Below are positions 44,245 through 52,352 of a stretch of DNA of 64,000 nucleotides, piece after piece; positions within the stretch are counted from its first letter, which is position 1, and each line of letters starts with the position of its first letter. The stretch covers positions 2,307,557 through 2,371,556 of the forward strand of contig NZ_CP130886.1 of assembly GCF_030622045.1 (NCBI RefSeq), written 5' to 3'. The notes below the pieces were generated by a model that saw only the letters and a list, made by a program, of their open reading frames with translations, was not told the DNA's origin and made no database searches. Source of the stretch: Planctellipticum variicoloris (GTDB lineage: Bacteria; Planctomycetota; Planctomycetia; Planctomycetales; Planctomycetaceae). The position numbers and the translations under genes are program-made.

Positions 44245-45040
44245 TCCTCTGCTCCTGACACATGAACCAAACGGACCGAGCGGACCACGCCGCCAGTCTG
44301 CCAGTTCGGGGCGCGGATGGTAAGAGCCTTGTTGGGGAGAACGGGAGCGGCAGACGAATTCGGTGCGGGGATGCGGATCGCGGAGGGGAGACGACGTTCG
44401 AAAGTGGTGAGTGGTGAGTTTTGCAAAATGCAAAATGCAAAATGGAAGCGAGTGGGCGCGGGAGGTCCGTGAGCGCACGTTGAGCGCGGCCTGCGGAAAG
44501 GCGTGCTTGAGAGTTCACCGGCTCGGACGCGGCGGAGCGGGTTGTCGAAGTCCGCTCCGCCGCGTCCTTTGAGCTGGCGTTGATCAGGTTCGCGGGTGTT
44601 GGCCCGCGGAGTCCGGGAAGGAATCTCGACGTCGAGTGAGCGCGCACGGAGTGCGCTCCATCGGCCGGGCGGTGAAGCCCGGCCGTGATGGGCCCTGATC
44701 AGGCCCGCTTGCCGGTCGGGGTTCGCTCGAGCGCTCCGGGTCGCCCCTTCGCGTGCATGCATCTCGTCACCCGGCCGACATGACGCACATTCACTCTGGT
44801 ACGGGAGGTTTGCAAGAGCCGTTTCTCAAAAAAATCAGAAAGTGAAAAAAAGATCTCTCGCAGAGACGTAGAGGGAAGAGGAGATCGCAGAAGAGAACGG
44901 AGAGGAGGTAACCACGCATGACACGAATCGACGCGAATGACGAAAGAGGATGACGTTGAAGACGAGGCGGTGCCTCGGACGGGGGCGATCCCCGACGGAG
45001 CCTGGGATCGAGGGGAACATCATACGAGTCAGCAATCCGG
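44245..45040. other. Long intergenic region with palindromes and short repeats
   Basis: 796 bp without a supported gene. It contains CAAAATG word repeats near 44423-44441 and a hairpin series between 44636 and 44725: GAGCGC/GCGCTC arms, CGGCCGGGC/GCCCGGCCG arms, and the palindrome around TGATCA flanked by GGGCC/GGCCC. Next come purine-rich AGAGACG words near 44853-44905 and a copy of the 30-bp repeat at 44910-44940. Confidence 0.55.
44910..44940 (+). repeat. Dispersed 30-bp repeat, copy 3
   Basis: Core ACCACGCATGACACGAATCG, matching the copies at 14486-14515 (direct) and 14615-14643 (inverted). Confidence 0.55.
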
Positions 45041-45475
45041 TCACTTGGAATTCGACTGCTTGATCGCAGAAATCAACAGGGAATTGATCGCGGCATCCTT
45101 GGCGTAGTCCGCCGGCGTCTTGCCCGACTTGTTGACGATCGATGGATCGGCTCCAGCGACGATCAGCAGCCGGACGATTTCCAGAGCTTCCGGTCCGCGT
45201 CCCGCGGTGCCAGGAGCGCCGGTCTGCGTCACGGCTCGATGGAGCGGCGTCGAGCCGGATCGGCGGCAGGCCTGATTCACGTCGGCGCCGTGCTCGATCA
45301 ACGTCTGCACGGCGGCCGGACTGCGAAACCGCACGGCATAGTGGAGCGGCGTGACGCCGTTCTTGTCGGTTTCGTGGATGTCCGCCCCGGCCTTGAGCAC
45401 CTCCGTCAGCCGCCGGGGCTGGTCGGCGGGGTCGGGATTGCGCTCGCAACAGATGCTGAACAGGGTCTCGGCCAT
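45041..45475 (-). CDS. Ankyrin-repeat protein
   Basis: 144 residues from the ATG at 45475 (MAETLFSICCERNPDP). Three to four ankyrin repeats are visible: LTEVLKAGADIHETDKNG, VTPLHYAVRFRSPAAVQTLI-EHGADVNQA, STPLHRAVTQT...LEIVRLLIVAGADPSIV, and KTPADYAKD. Ankyrins bind proteins; no enzyme domain is attached. No signal peptide. The gene is separated by 87 bp from an upstream membrane-protein gene on the same strand. Small free-standing ankyrin proteins are common in planctomycetes. Partner unknown. Confidence 0.82.
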   Translation of the reverse strand: MAETLFSICCERNPDPADQPRRLTEVLKAGADIHETDKNGVTPLHYAVRFRSPAAVQTLIEHGADVNQACRRSGSTPLHRAVTQTGAPGTAGRGPEALEIVRLLIVAGADPSIVNKSGKTPADYAKDAAINSLLISAIKQSNSK

Positions 45476-45562
45476 CGTCCGGTGCTCGACGTATCGATTC
45501 GATGTTCGAACTTCGAAGGCGTCGCCGACTCGCAATCGAGCCGGCGACGCTGCCCATGCGGG

Positions 45563-45988
45563 TCAACTCGCAACCTGCAATTTCCCTCGCCCGAGCATCG
45601 CTCCGTAGACGAACGCGGCGGGCAGCACGATCAGGTTGAGCCAGAACCAGGCGGGATAGGGGAGCATCGCCATGTTGAAGATGGCGGCGGCGAGCAGAAC
45701 CGCTCCGACGAAGAGTCCGTGCGCCAGATGGCGGCTGGTGCCGAGGCGTGTTGCGACCCAGGCGCTGGCGAAGGCGACGAGTCCCCAGGCGGCGCCGCAC
45801 AGGGCCAGGACGCCCGCGGGATAGCGGGCGACGTGGGCTTTGCAGGCCTCAAAGTCTGTAGCGAAGTCGACGCCGGGCGGCGCCGGGTGGAGCATGGCGC
45901 TCAAGACTTCGACGGCAGTGACTCCCACCAGGGCGGCGACGATCCCCGCGACGACCGCGGCGAGACTTCTCAGGATTGAACGTGCCAT
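45563..45988 (-). CDS. Small integral membrane protein
   Basis: 141 residues with four likely membrane helices: LAAVVAGIVAALVGVTAVEVL (1), GVLALCGAAWGLVAFASAWVA (2), GLFVGAVLLAAAIFNMAML (3) and FWLNLIVLPAAFVYGAML (4). A 30-residue loop rich in Pro and Asp separates helices 1 and 2. I do not recognise a family with a known role. Its start overlaps the stop of the upstream gene by one base (45988), so both are probably translated from one message. Inner membrane. Confidence 0.75.
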   Translation of the reverse strand: MARSILRSLAAVVAGIVAALVGVTAVEVLSAMLHPAPPGVDFATDFEACKAHVARYPAGVLALCGAAWGLVAFASAWVATRLGTSRHLAHGLFVGAVLLAAAIFNMAMLPYPAWFWLNLIVLPAAFVYGAMLGRGKLQVAS

Positions 45989-46818
45989 TATTTCTCCAGG
46001 AGCGGATAGGGGCCCGCGACGAAGTAGGTCAACTCGGGATCTTTTGCTGGATGCTGGCGCTCGACCGACCAGATCGGCTCGTCTCGATGGAAGGCCTGGA
46101 CCGGCCAGCCGGTCATGGGGGCGAAGGCGAATTCCCAGCCCGGCTGGCCGTCGCGAAGGCGACTTTCGATGAGCAGCAGGGCTTCGGGGTCGGTGTCCTG
46201 GCAGAAGGCGAACAGGGCGCCGTCCCGTTCCGGTTGCTGCGAGTCGCGATAGCGGAGCATGGGCTGAGGGAGCAGTCGCAAATGATAGACCGAGCCCTCG
46301 GCATAGAACGGCGGGCCTTTGACGGCCTGAGCGCGAAATCGTTCCGCCAGCGATTTCATCTGCGTGAACCGTCGAGCGGCGGAATCGGCCGGCCGGTCGC
46401 AGTCGGGGACCGGCGCGAATGCTATGCCCGCCTGCCGGGGCTTCCAGACCGTCTTGCCGCCCCGCTCGGCCTGCAGCGGTTCCAGCGCCAGCGACTGGAA
46501 CTCGTGGTAGAGGCCCAAGGTCCGCTGCACGAGCATCGTCTCAACAACCACCGGCCGCCCGTTGCTCAGCCAGACGAACATCGCCGCGTCATCGACCTCG
46601 CTGAGGACTTTGGTGAAGCGAATCAGCGGTCGGTCGTGGAACTCGGCCGGGGGCCGATCCGCCAGTTTGACGCGGTACTCCCGCGCCTGCCGGAGGAAGT
46701 CGGCCAGCGACTCTTCCCGCTCGTCCTTCGACGGCGACTGGGCCGCGGCGTGCGGTCCCGCGAGGCTGATGAGCGACAGGACAAACGACGTCACGAGCCA
46801 CGAGCGGGGGACATTCAT
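45988..46818 (-). CDS. Exported hypothetical protein
   Basis: 276 residues with a signal peptide ending near HAAAQS (residue ~26). The mature part is a soluble alpha/beta protein with a recurring aromatic/charged pattern: FHDRPLIRFTKVLSEVDDAAMFVWLSNGRPVVVETML and FYAEGSVYHLRLLPQPMLRY. It ends MTGWPVQAFHRDEPIWSVE...YFVAGPYP. No heme or metal motif that I can assign. Similar exported proteins with this pattern occur in planctomycetes; role unknown. It overlaps the membrane-protein gene by one base, and a hairpin lies upstream (46907-46967). Confidence 0.78.
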   Translation of the reverse strand: MNVPRSWLVTSFVLSLISLAGPHAAAQSPSKDEREESLADFLRQAREYRVKLADRPPAEFHDRPLIRFTKVLSEVDDAAMFVWLSNGRPVVVETMLVQRTLGLYHEFQSLALEPLQAERGGKTVWKPRQAGIAFAPVPDCDRPADSAARRFTQMKSLAERFRAQAVKGPPFYAEGSVYHLRLLPQPMLRYRDSQQPERDGALFAFCQDTDPEALLLIESRLRDGQPGWEFAFAPMTGWPVQAFHRDEPIWSVERQHPAKDPELTYFVAGPYPLLEK

Positions 46819-46906
46819 GGAGACCTCTGCATCGCTCAGCGGGAGAATTCGACAACAATTCGGTGATCGTGCTTTGTCACAGCCAGGATTTCGGGGAGGG
46901 GGGAAT

Positions 46907-46967
46907 AGTGAGCAGGAAGTCGCGAATCGCCAGAATTCGCCAGGCGCTTCTCTATTCTCTGCTCACT
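46907..46967. terminator. Hairpin downstream of ilvA
   Basis: AGTGAGCAG (46907-46915) and CTGCTCACT (46959-46967) form a 9-bp stem around a 43-nt loop. It lies just past the ilvA stop (46995) and before the next minus-strand gene. Possible terminator or processing site. Confidence 0.4.
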
Positions 46968-46994
46968 CAATCGAGAACCCTGATTTTTCGGTGT

Positions 46995-48524
46995 TCAGCG
47001 AAGAAACCGTTGATAGACAGGATTCGCGGTCTCGTCGATTCCGCGGTATCCCAGCGTGTCGATGAATTCCCGGAAGGCGGGCAGGTCCTCGTCCGGCACC
47101 TGAATGCCAACCAGAATGCGTCCGTAATCGGCGCCCTGATTGCGGTAGTGAAACAAGCTGATGTTCCAGTCCGGATGCATGCACGAGAGGAACCGCATGA
47201 GCGCGCCGGGACGTTCGGGAAACTCGAAGCGGTAGATCCGTTCGTTCTCGCCAAGACGGCTTCTTCCCCCCACCATGTATCGCAAATGCTCCTTCGAAAG
47301 CTCGTCGTCGACCAGGTCCAGCGCCTCGAAACCCTGCCGTGCGAGCGAGCGGCGGATGTCGGGGGCTTCGCTGCGGCTGCCGATCGACAGTCCGACCAGG
47401 ACATGGGCCTCCCGCTGATCGGAAATGCGATAGCTGAACTCGGTCACGCTCCGCTGGCCGATCGTCTCGCAGAGCCGCTTGAAGCTCCCCCGCTCCTCCG
47501 GAATCGTGACGGCAAACAGCGCTTCCCGTTCTTCGCCCGCTTCGGCCCGCTCCGCGACAAATCGCAGCCGGTCGAAATTCATGTTGGCGCCGCAGGTGAT
47601 CGCCACCAACTCCTCCCCCCGAAGCCGCTGCTGCGCGATGTATTGCTTCATCCCGGCAATGCCCATGGCTCCCGCCGGCTCCAGAATGCTTCGCGTCTCC
47701 TCGAAGGCATCCTTGATGGCGGCGCAGACGGCGTCGGCATCGACGGTCACAAAGTCGTCGACCAGCTCCTGCGTCAATCGAAACGTCTCATCTCCAACAA
47801 GCTTGACCGCGGTTCCGTCGGAAAACAGGCCGACGTCCCTGAGGGCCACGAGCCGACCCGCCTTGACCGACTGGATCATCGCGTCGGAATCGGTCATCTG
47901 GACGCCAACGACCTTGATCTCCGGCCGGACGGCCTTGATATACGCCGCGACCCCGGAGATCAGCCCCCCGCCTCCAATCGCCACGAACACGGCGTGGATG
48001 GGATGCTGGTGCTGCCGGAGGATCTCCATGCCGACGGTCCCCTGGCCGGCGATCACGTCCGGATCATTGAACGGGTGCACGAAGACGTATTGATGGCGAC
48101 TCTCCAGTTCCAGGGCATGGGCGTACGCGTCCGAATAGCTGTCGCCGTGGAGAATCACTTTGCCCCCCAACGCCCGGACGGCGTCGGATTTCAGCGCCGG
48201 TGTCGTGACCGGCATGACAATGGCCGCCTGGCACCCCAGCTTGCGGGCGCTGAGAGCGACACCCTGGGCATGATTCCCCGCCGAGGCGCAGACGACCCCT
48301 CGCGCCAGCTCCGCAGGGGTCAGTCGCACCATTTTGTTGTAGGCCCCGCGGAGCTTGAAACTGTGGACGGGCTGGGTGTCTTCCCGTTTCAGCCAGATCT
48401 GGTTGCCAAGGCGGGTCGAGAGTTTGGGCGCCAGATCCAGGGACGATTCAATCGCCACATCGTAGACGCGCGCGTTGAGAATTCGTTGCAGATAGTCCAG
48501 CCGTCGCTGTTCCACGAGTGGCAA
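46995..48524 (-). CDS. ilvA: Threonine ammonia-lyase, biosynthetic
   Basis: About 509 residues; the start is uncertain. Conservation begins at LPLVEQRRLDYLQRILNARVYD, coded from a TTG at 48524 or a GTG at 48515; an ATG at 48695 would add 57 unconserved residues and run into the promoter of parD. IlvA deaminates threonine to 2-oxobutanoate, the first step to isoleucine. The PLP-binding Lys is in HSFKLRGAYNK, the glycine loop is VAIGGGGLISGVAAYIK, and ASAGNHAQGVALSA is the substrate loop. The C-terminal third carries two ACT-like regulatory domains (residues ~325-500) that give feedback inhibition by isoleucine in the long biosynthetic form. Cytoplasmic, single gene. Confidence 0.92.
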   Translation of the reverse strand: MPLVEQRRLDYLQRILNARVYDVAIESSLDLAPKLSTRLGNQIWLKREDTQPVHSFKLRGAYNKMVRLTPAELARGVVCASAGNHAQGVALSARKLGCQAAIVMPVTTPALKSDAVRALGGKVILHGDSYSDAYAHALELESRHQYVFVHPFNDPDVIAGQGTVGMEILRQHQHPIHAVFVAIGGGGLISGVAAYIKAVRPEIKVVGVQMTDSDAMIQSVKAGRLVALRDVGLFSDGTAVKLVGDETFRLTQELVDDFVTVDADAVCAAIKDAFEETRSILEPAGAMGIAGMKQYIAQQRLRGEELVAITCGANMNFDRLRFVAERAEAGEEREALFAVTIPEERGSFKRLCETIGQRSVTEFSYRISDQREAHVLVGLSIGSRSEAPDIRRSLARQGFEALDLVDDELSKEHLRYMVGGRSRLGENERIYRFEFPERPGALMRFLSCMHPDWNISLFHYRNQGADYGRILVGIQVPDEDLPAFREFIDTLGYRGIDETANPVYQRFLR

Positions 48525-48706
48525 TCCTGTTGCGGCCCAAGAGATCTTTTCCGCCGTAGTCTGGCACGTCCGGAGTGAATTCGCGATGCCGGTGGGATGG
48601 AAGAGGATTGCCGGGCGGGACGGCGACACCCGACAATCAACTGGACCAATGTGCCGGTTTCGTGCTATGATGCGGCACGTACGAGACGCTCTCAAGGGGA
48701 ATGGAG

Positions 48707-48982
48707 ATGACGATCACTCTCCCGTTGGAACTCGATGAGTTTCTGAAGGCTGAGGTCGCGGCTGGGCGATTCGGTTCGGTGGAGGACGCCGTGCGCGGCG
48801 CAGTGGAACATCTGCGACTGGTGCGGGCCGAGGAAGGGATCCGCGGCCAGCTTGCCGCGGGGCTCCGGGATCTGGACGAAGGTCGCGCCAGCGAAGCGCG
48901 AACCGCTGACGACGTTGCCGCGATCCGCCTGCGAATCCTGCAGAAGGCGACTGGACAGCAGCAGGCCGCTCGCGGAGCCTGA
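48707..48982 (+). CDS. parD: ParD-like antitoxin
   Basis: 91 residues from the ATG at 48707 (MTITLPLELDEFLKAEV), with AAGGGGA about 7 bp upstream; the ATG at 48701 is too near that site. The N-terminal ~45 residues match the ribbon-helix-helix DNA-binding region of ParD/CopG antitoxins (beta strand TITLP, helices with FGSVEDAVRGAVEHL). The C-terminal part is charged and would wrap the toxin. Stop TGA is followed two bases later by the ATG of a ParE-like toxin, the classic order. It probably represses its own promoter. Cytoplasmic. Confidence 0.82.
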   Translation: MTITLPLELDEFLKAEVAAGRFGSVEDAVRGAVEHLRLVRAEEGIRGQLAAGLRDLDEGRASEARTADDVAAIRLRILQKATGQQQAARGA

Positions 48983-48984
48983 CC

Positions 48985-49284
48985 ATGTTCTGGCGTCTTT
49001 CAGATGCGGCGGAGGCCGATCTGGTCGAGATCACTGAATTCATCGCACGGCAAGATCCCGGTGCAGCCGCCCGCCTTCTCGACCAATGCTTCGATCGCTT
49101 CGAAATGTTCGTTCGGCAGCCTCTGATCGGCGAAGCCTGCAATCACCTGGCGGTCGGACTTCGCCAATTTCCCGCCGGGAACTACGTGATTTTCTATCGC
49201 ATCGCAGAAACCACCGGTGTCATTGAAATTGTCCGGGTGCTCCATGGGGCAAGGGATCTTGATGCCGTGATCGGTGGACGTTAG
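48985..49284 (+). CDS. parE: ParE/RelE-type toxin
   Basis: 99 residues. ParE-type plasmid-stabilisation fold: RLSDAAEADLVEITEFIARQDPGAAARLLDQCFDRFEMF, then the mid-region PLIGEACNHLAVGLRQFPAGNYVIFYRIAETTGVIEIVRVLHGARDLDAV. The terminal VRVLHGARDLD is the usual end of ParE. Members poison DNA gyrase (ParE) or cleave mRNA (RelE); this one looks closer to ParE. It follows its antitoxin by 2 bp. Intact with no signs of decay. It is convergent with a STAS gene across a hairpin. Confidence 0.83.
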   Translation: MFWRLSDAAEADLVEITEFIARQDPGAAARLLDQCFDRFEMFVRQPLIGEACNHLAVGLRQFPAGNYVIFYRIAETTGVIEIVRVLHGARDLDAVIGGR

Positions 49285-49357
49285 ACCCAATCAGCGGCGG
49301 AGCCAGCTTTGCGTTGTCGGAGGCGAGCGGAGAGGCGTGAGCTTATCGCGACCATCC

Positions 49358-49376
49358 GGCATTCCTCAGGGATGCC
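49358..49376. terminator. Hairpin between parE and STAS gene
   Basis: GGCATTCC and GGGATGCC pair over 8 bp (one G-U) with a 3-nt loop. It lies between convergent genes (parE ends 49284, STAS gene ends 49398). Confidence 0.5.
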
Positions 49377-49397
49377 AGATGCTCCACAATCCGCCCT

Positions 49398-49814
49398 TCA
49401 GAAATTATTGAACGGCACATGCATCGGCGCGTGCTCGTCGGCGACTGCTTCGGGGGCGGGCTGAGCGTAGAACGACTGGCGGGCGAATTCGAGATCGCCG
49501 TAGATGTCGAAGACCTTATCGAGGCGGACGAGACGCAGGAGCTGCATCACCGGGCCGAGAATGGCGGCGAGCTTGACCGCTCCACCCTTGCGGCGAAGGC
49601 GGCTCTGCAGCGTGATCAGGGCGCCGATGCCGATGCTGGAGACGTAGCCCAGATGTCGGCAGTCGAGGATGATCTTCGAGTACCCGGCCTCCAGATGCCG
49701 CTGCACTTCCTGCTCGAACGCCGGGGTCGTCGCGGTATCCAGATTTTCGCCGAGGACAATGGCGAGGATGTCGCCGTCGATGACCGTGGCTTCGAAAGGG
49801 AGGGACTCTGACAT
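49398..49814 (-). CDS. STAS-domain protein (anti-sigma factor antagonist-like)
   Basis: 138 residues from the ATG at 49814 (MSESLPFEATVIDGD); the frame opens at 49886 but the STAS fold starts here. The STAS core is seen in IVLGENLDTATTPAFEQEVQRHLEAGYSKIILDCRHLGYVSSIGIGALITLQSRLRRKGG. The YVSSIGIG segment holds the Ser pair where phosphorylatable Ser sits in SpoIIAA-type proteins. The last ~25 residues (QPAPEAVADEHAPM...) are a disordered tail. In the SpoIIAA scheme it would bind an anti-sigma kinase, but none is encoded nearby. Cytoplasmic. Confidence 0.85.
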   Translation of the reverse strand: MSESLPFEATVIDGDILAIVLGENLDTATTPAFEQEVQRHLEAGYSKIILDCRHLGYVSSIGIGALITLQSRLRRKGGAVKLAAILGPVMQLLRLVRLDKVFDIYGDLEFARQSFYAQPAPEAVADEHAPMHVPFNNF

Positions 49815-50099
49815 GGGGAACTCCGGAACAGTTGACCGCGGGCTGGCTCGATCGTTCATTGGGACAGGCGGACAGCGATTTTTCAAGATCCGTCCGCGCG
49901 CCGGCGCGTCGATTCGCCCGGTCGCAGGCGGCGCGCTGACGATTCTGCGGGATGCAGGGAGCCGGGGGCGACGGGTTCAACCGGGGTTTGACGGGCAGCC
50001 GGACTTCCGTCAGGGATTCCGGCTCATCTTGACCGTCGAGCGGTCTTTGCGTACAGGTTCGTCGTCGCGGTCAAACTTTCTCCGAAACCAGGGTCAGCA
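49815..50099. other. Divergent promoter region, no gene seen
   Basis: 285 bp between the STAS gene (minus) and the hypothetical gene at 50100 (plus). It must hold promoters for both. I see no clear hairpin or repeat. Confidence 0.45.
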
Positions 50100-50768
50100 A
50101 TGCTCCGCACGCTCCGTTCGAACCGATGGCTGGGAGGCTGCTTGCTGCTGGCATGTGCGACCGTCGGCGCGGCGGCGGTCTGGTCTGCTCTCGATACGTC
50201 CGCGGGACTGGATGGAGTTCGGACGGGGCTGGGTTTTGAGATCGACCTGACGACCGTTCCGCCCACGCTGCTGGTTCCTGTGACGGACGAAACCGAGCGG
50301 CAATTCCGAGCCGAGATCGTGGCTCAAGAAATCGCCGCGGCGCCTCTCGGTTCGTACGTCCGACTCACGGATCATGCGGGGCTGACCTTCTTGGGGACGA
50401 TTCTCAGTCGGGATTCGGATCAGGTGGAATTGTTGAATTGCCTCACGAGAGAAGTTGTTCCGGGGCCGCGTGGCATCAGGCAGTGTAAAACCAGTCACGT
50501 TCCGCTGCAGTCGTTTTCGCGCGCGTCGATCGCCGGGTTCACGGTCTGCTATCCGGCCGCTCCCGACGATGCTGTTTCGGATTTGAAGGAAGACTGGAGT
50601 GCGGCCACGATTGGAGAGATCGTCTATCGCGACGGCAGTCGGCAGCGCTGGGGACGGCCGCCCGAGCCTCCCGGAACTGGCGGGGATGAGGAATCGAACG
50701 AGGATGGCATTCAACCGGCGAGTTTTGTGGAACGACCGGCGACCGAGGCGGAGAGGGGGAGTCGGTAG
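50100..50768 (+). CDS. Membrane-anchored hypothetical protein
   Basis: 222 residues. The N-terminus has one hydrophobic segment (WLGGCLLLACATVGAAAVW) that could be a signal anchor or, with the Cys in GGC, a poor lipobox. The centre has two beta-rich stretches: EIAAAPLGSYVRLTDHAGLTFLGTILSRDSDQVELLNC and VPLQSFSRASIAGFTVCY. The tail is a low-complexity Pro/Glu/Gly-rich stretch ending in GSR. I do not recognise the family. No partner gene adjacent. A strong 12-bp hairpin follows 49 bp after the stop. Confidence 0.7.
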   Translation: MLRTLRSNRWLGGCLLLACATVGAAAVWSALDTSAGLDGVRTGLGFEIDLTTVPPTLLVPVTDETERQFRAEIVAQEIAAAPLGSYVRLTDHAGLTFLGTILSRDSDQVELLNCLTREVVPGPRGIRQCKTSHVPLQSFSRASIAGFTVCYPAAPDDAVSDLKEDWSAATIGEIVYRDGSRQRWGRPPEPPGTGGDEESNEDGIQPASFVERPATEAERGSR

Positions 50769-50817
50769 TTGGTGGAGGGAAGTCCGCGACCAGGGCGTTC
50801 TTCGGTGTCAAACCGAT

Positions 50818-50845
50818 GGACGACGGACGCCCTCGTCCGTCGTCC
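50818..50845. terminator. Strong 12-bp hairpin
   Basis: GGACGACGGACG and CGTCCGTCGTCC pair perfectly over a 4-nt loop CCCT. It follows the gene at 50100-50768 and precedes the convergent adh gene stop at 51182. No T-run. Confidence 0.6.
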
Positions 50846-51181
50846 GTGTGGGCCGAGCCATGTTGCCGACGATCACGACGGACGTGGACGTCCATCGTAC
50901 GGGGATTTCGCGGGGCGCTTTGGACCTGGGACGACCCAGGCGTCGACACTTGCGGACGATCAATTGCCGACTGAACCAGAGGCGGAGTCGCGACCGGGTG
51001 ATGATCGACATGCTCCCATTCGAAGAGCGAGGATGCTCTCTTTGCGACGACGCCGATCCGTGCAAAACGAAATGTGAGAAATGAAAAGTGCAAATGGGCG
51101 AGCGCGGGCGGTGGTGCTGCTGCTGCACGTACTGCACGATACGGGCGGCGTCCGTGGCGATGGAACCGATGTTGCATCCCG
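50846..51181. other. Intergenic region, no gene seen
   Basis: 336 bp between the hairpin and the adh gene. Some TGGACG/CGTCCA words near 50875-50895 add weak palindromes. Open frames have no coding pattern. Confidence 0.4.
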
Positions 51182-52192
51182 CTAAAAGTCGGCGTCGAGC
51201 ACGATGCGGTAACGCGCCTTGCCGGCTCTCAGATGCTCGAACGCTTCGTTGACCCGGCTCATCGGGAAGTGCTCGGTCTGCGGCGTCACCTTGTGGCGGG
51301 CGGCGAAGTCCAGCATCGTTTCCATCGCCACCGGGGAACCGGTCGGCGAACCGGACACCGATTTCTGGCCGAAGATCATCGGGACGGCCATCAGCGGGAT
51401 CGGATTCATGACCGCTCCCACGACATGCATTCGGCCCTTCTGAGCCAGAGTCGACATCATGGCGTCCCAGTCGAGCGAAACATTCACGGTCACGATCAGC
51501 AGGTCCAGCGTACCGGCCAGCTTCTTGATGGCGTCCGAATCGCGGCTGGAAACGACATGGTTCGCCCCGAATCCGCGGGCTTCATCGAACTTGCTCTCGC
51601 TCGATGTGATGGCGGTGACGTCGCAACCGAATGCGGCCGCGAACTTCACGCCCATGTGACCAAGCCCGCCGATGCCCACGATTCCCACGCGACTGGTCGG
51701 CGTGGCGTGCATCGCCAGCGGATTGAAGACGGTAATTCCGCCGCAGAGGAGCGGCCCGGCGTCGGCGGCGTTGAGCGTCTCCGGCAGCGGCAGCGTCCAG
51801 GCCCAGTGAGCGCGAACGCGACTCGCAAACCCGCCCCGATGGCCGACGATGGTCGGCTGCGCCTGGAGACACAAATGCTGATCGCCGGACTTGCAGTACC
51901 GGCAGTACATGCAGCTCCCGGAGGTCCAGCCGATTCCGACGCGCTGACCGACGCTCAGTCCTTTGGCCGCCGAGCCGACTTCGACGACCCGGCCGACGAC
52001 TTCGTGCCCGAGTACAGCCGGATATTGCGACATTGCCCAGTCGTCGTCGAGCACGGAGAGGTCGGAGTGGCACATGCCGCAATTCTCGACCTGCACCTCG
52101 ACTTCGTCGGGGCCGAGCGGCCCGAGATCGATCTGCTGCCGGACGAGCTGCTGCTTTGCGGCTGCAGCGACCCAAGCTTCAATGACTGCCAT
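51182..52192 (-). CDS. Zinc-dependent alcohol dehydrogenase, CAD/YahK type
   Basis: 336 residues. The medium-chain zinc ADH plan is complete: catalytic zinc Cys in CGMCHSDLSVL and His-Glu in PAVLGHEVVGRVVEVG, structural zinc CMYCRYCKSGDQHLC (C-x2-C-x2-C-x7-C), and the NAD(P) site VGIVGIGGLGHMGVKFA. The order AGPLLCGGITVFNPL is typical of cinnamyl-alcohol-dehydrogenase/YahK types, which reduce aldehydes with NADPH. It lies 160 bp downstream of the giant heme gene on the same strand and may or may not be in the same transcript. Cytoplasmic. Confidence 0.92.
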   Translation of the reverse strand: MAVIEAWVAAAAKQQLVRQQIDLGPLGPDEVEVQVENCGMCHSDLSVLDDDWAMSQYPAVLGHEVVGRVVEVGSAAKGLSVGQRVGIGWTSGSCMYCRYCKSGDQHLCLQAQPTIVGHRGGFASRVRAHWAWTLPLPETLNAADAGPLLCGGITVFNPLAMHATPTSRVGIVGIGGLGHMGVKFAAAFGCDVTAITSSESKFDEARGFGANHVVSSRDSDAIKKLAGTLDLLIVTVNVSLDWDAMMSTLAQKGRMHVVGAVMNPIPLMAVPMIFGQKSVSGSPTGSPVAMETMLDFAARHKVTPQTEHFPMSRVNEAFEHLRAGKARYRIVLDADF

Positions 52193-52352
52193 CGCGACGC
52201 TCCTCGAACATCGTGCATCGGTTCCATCACCCGCCGGAAAATATATGTCCGGCCAGTCCCAGGGATCAATCGGCCGATCGCCGACATGACCGAGGGCGCT
52301 TCGTTCTCGGCGGAATATCGCAATATCGCCAAGTTGAGGGCTTTGGACAGGA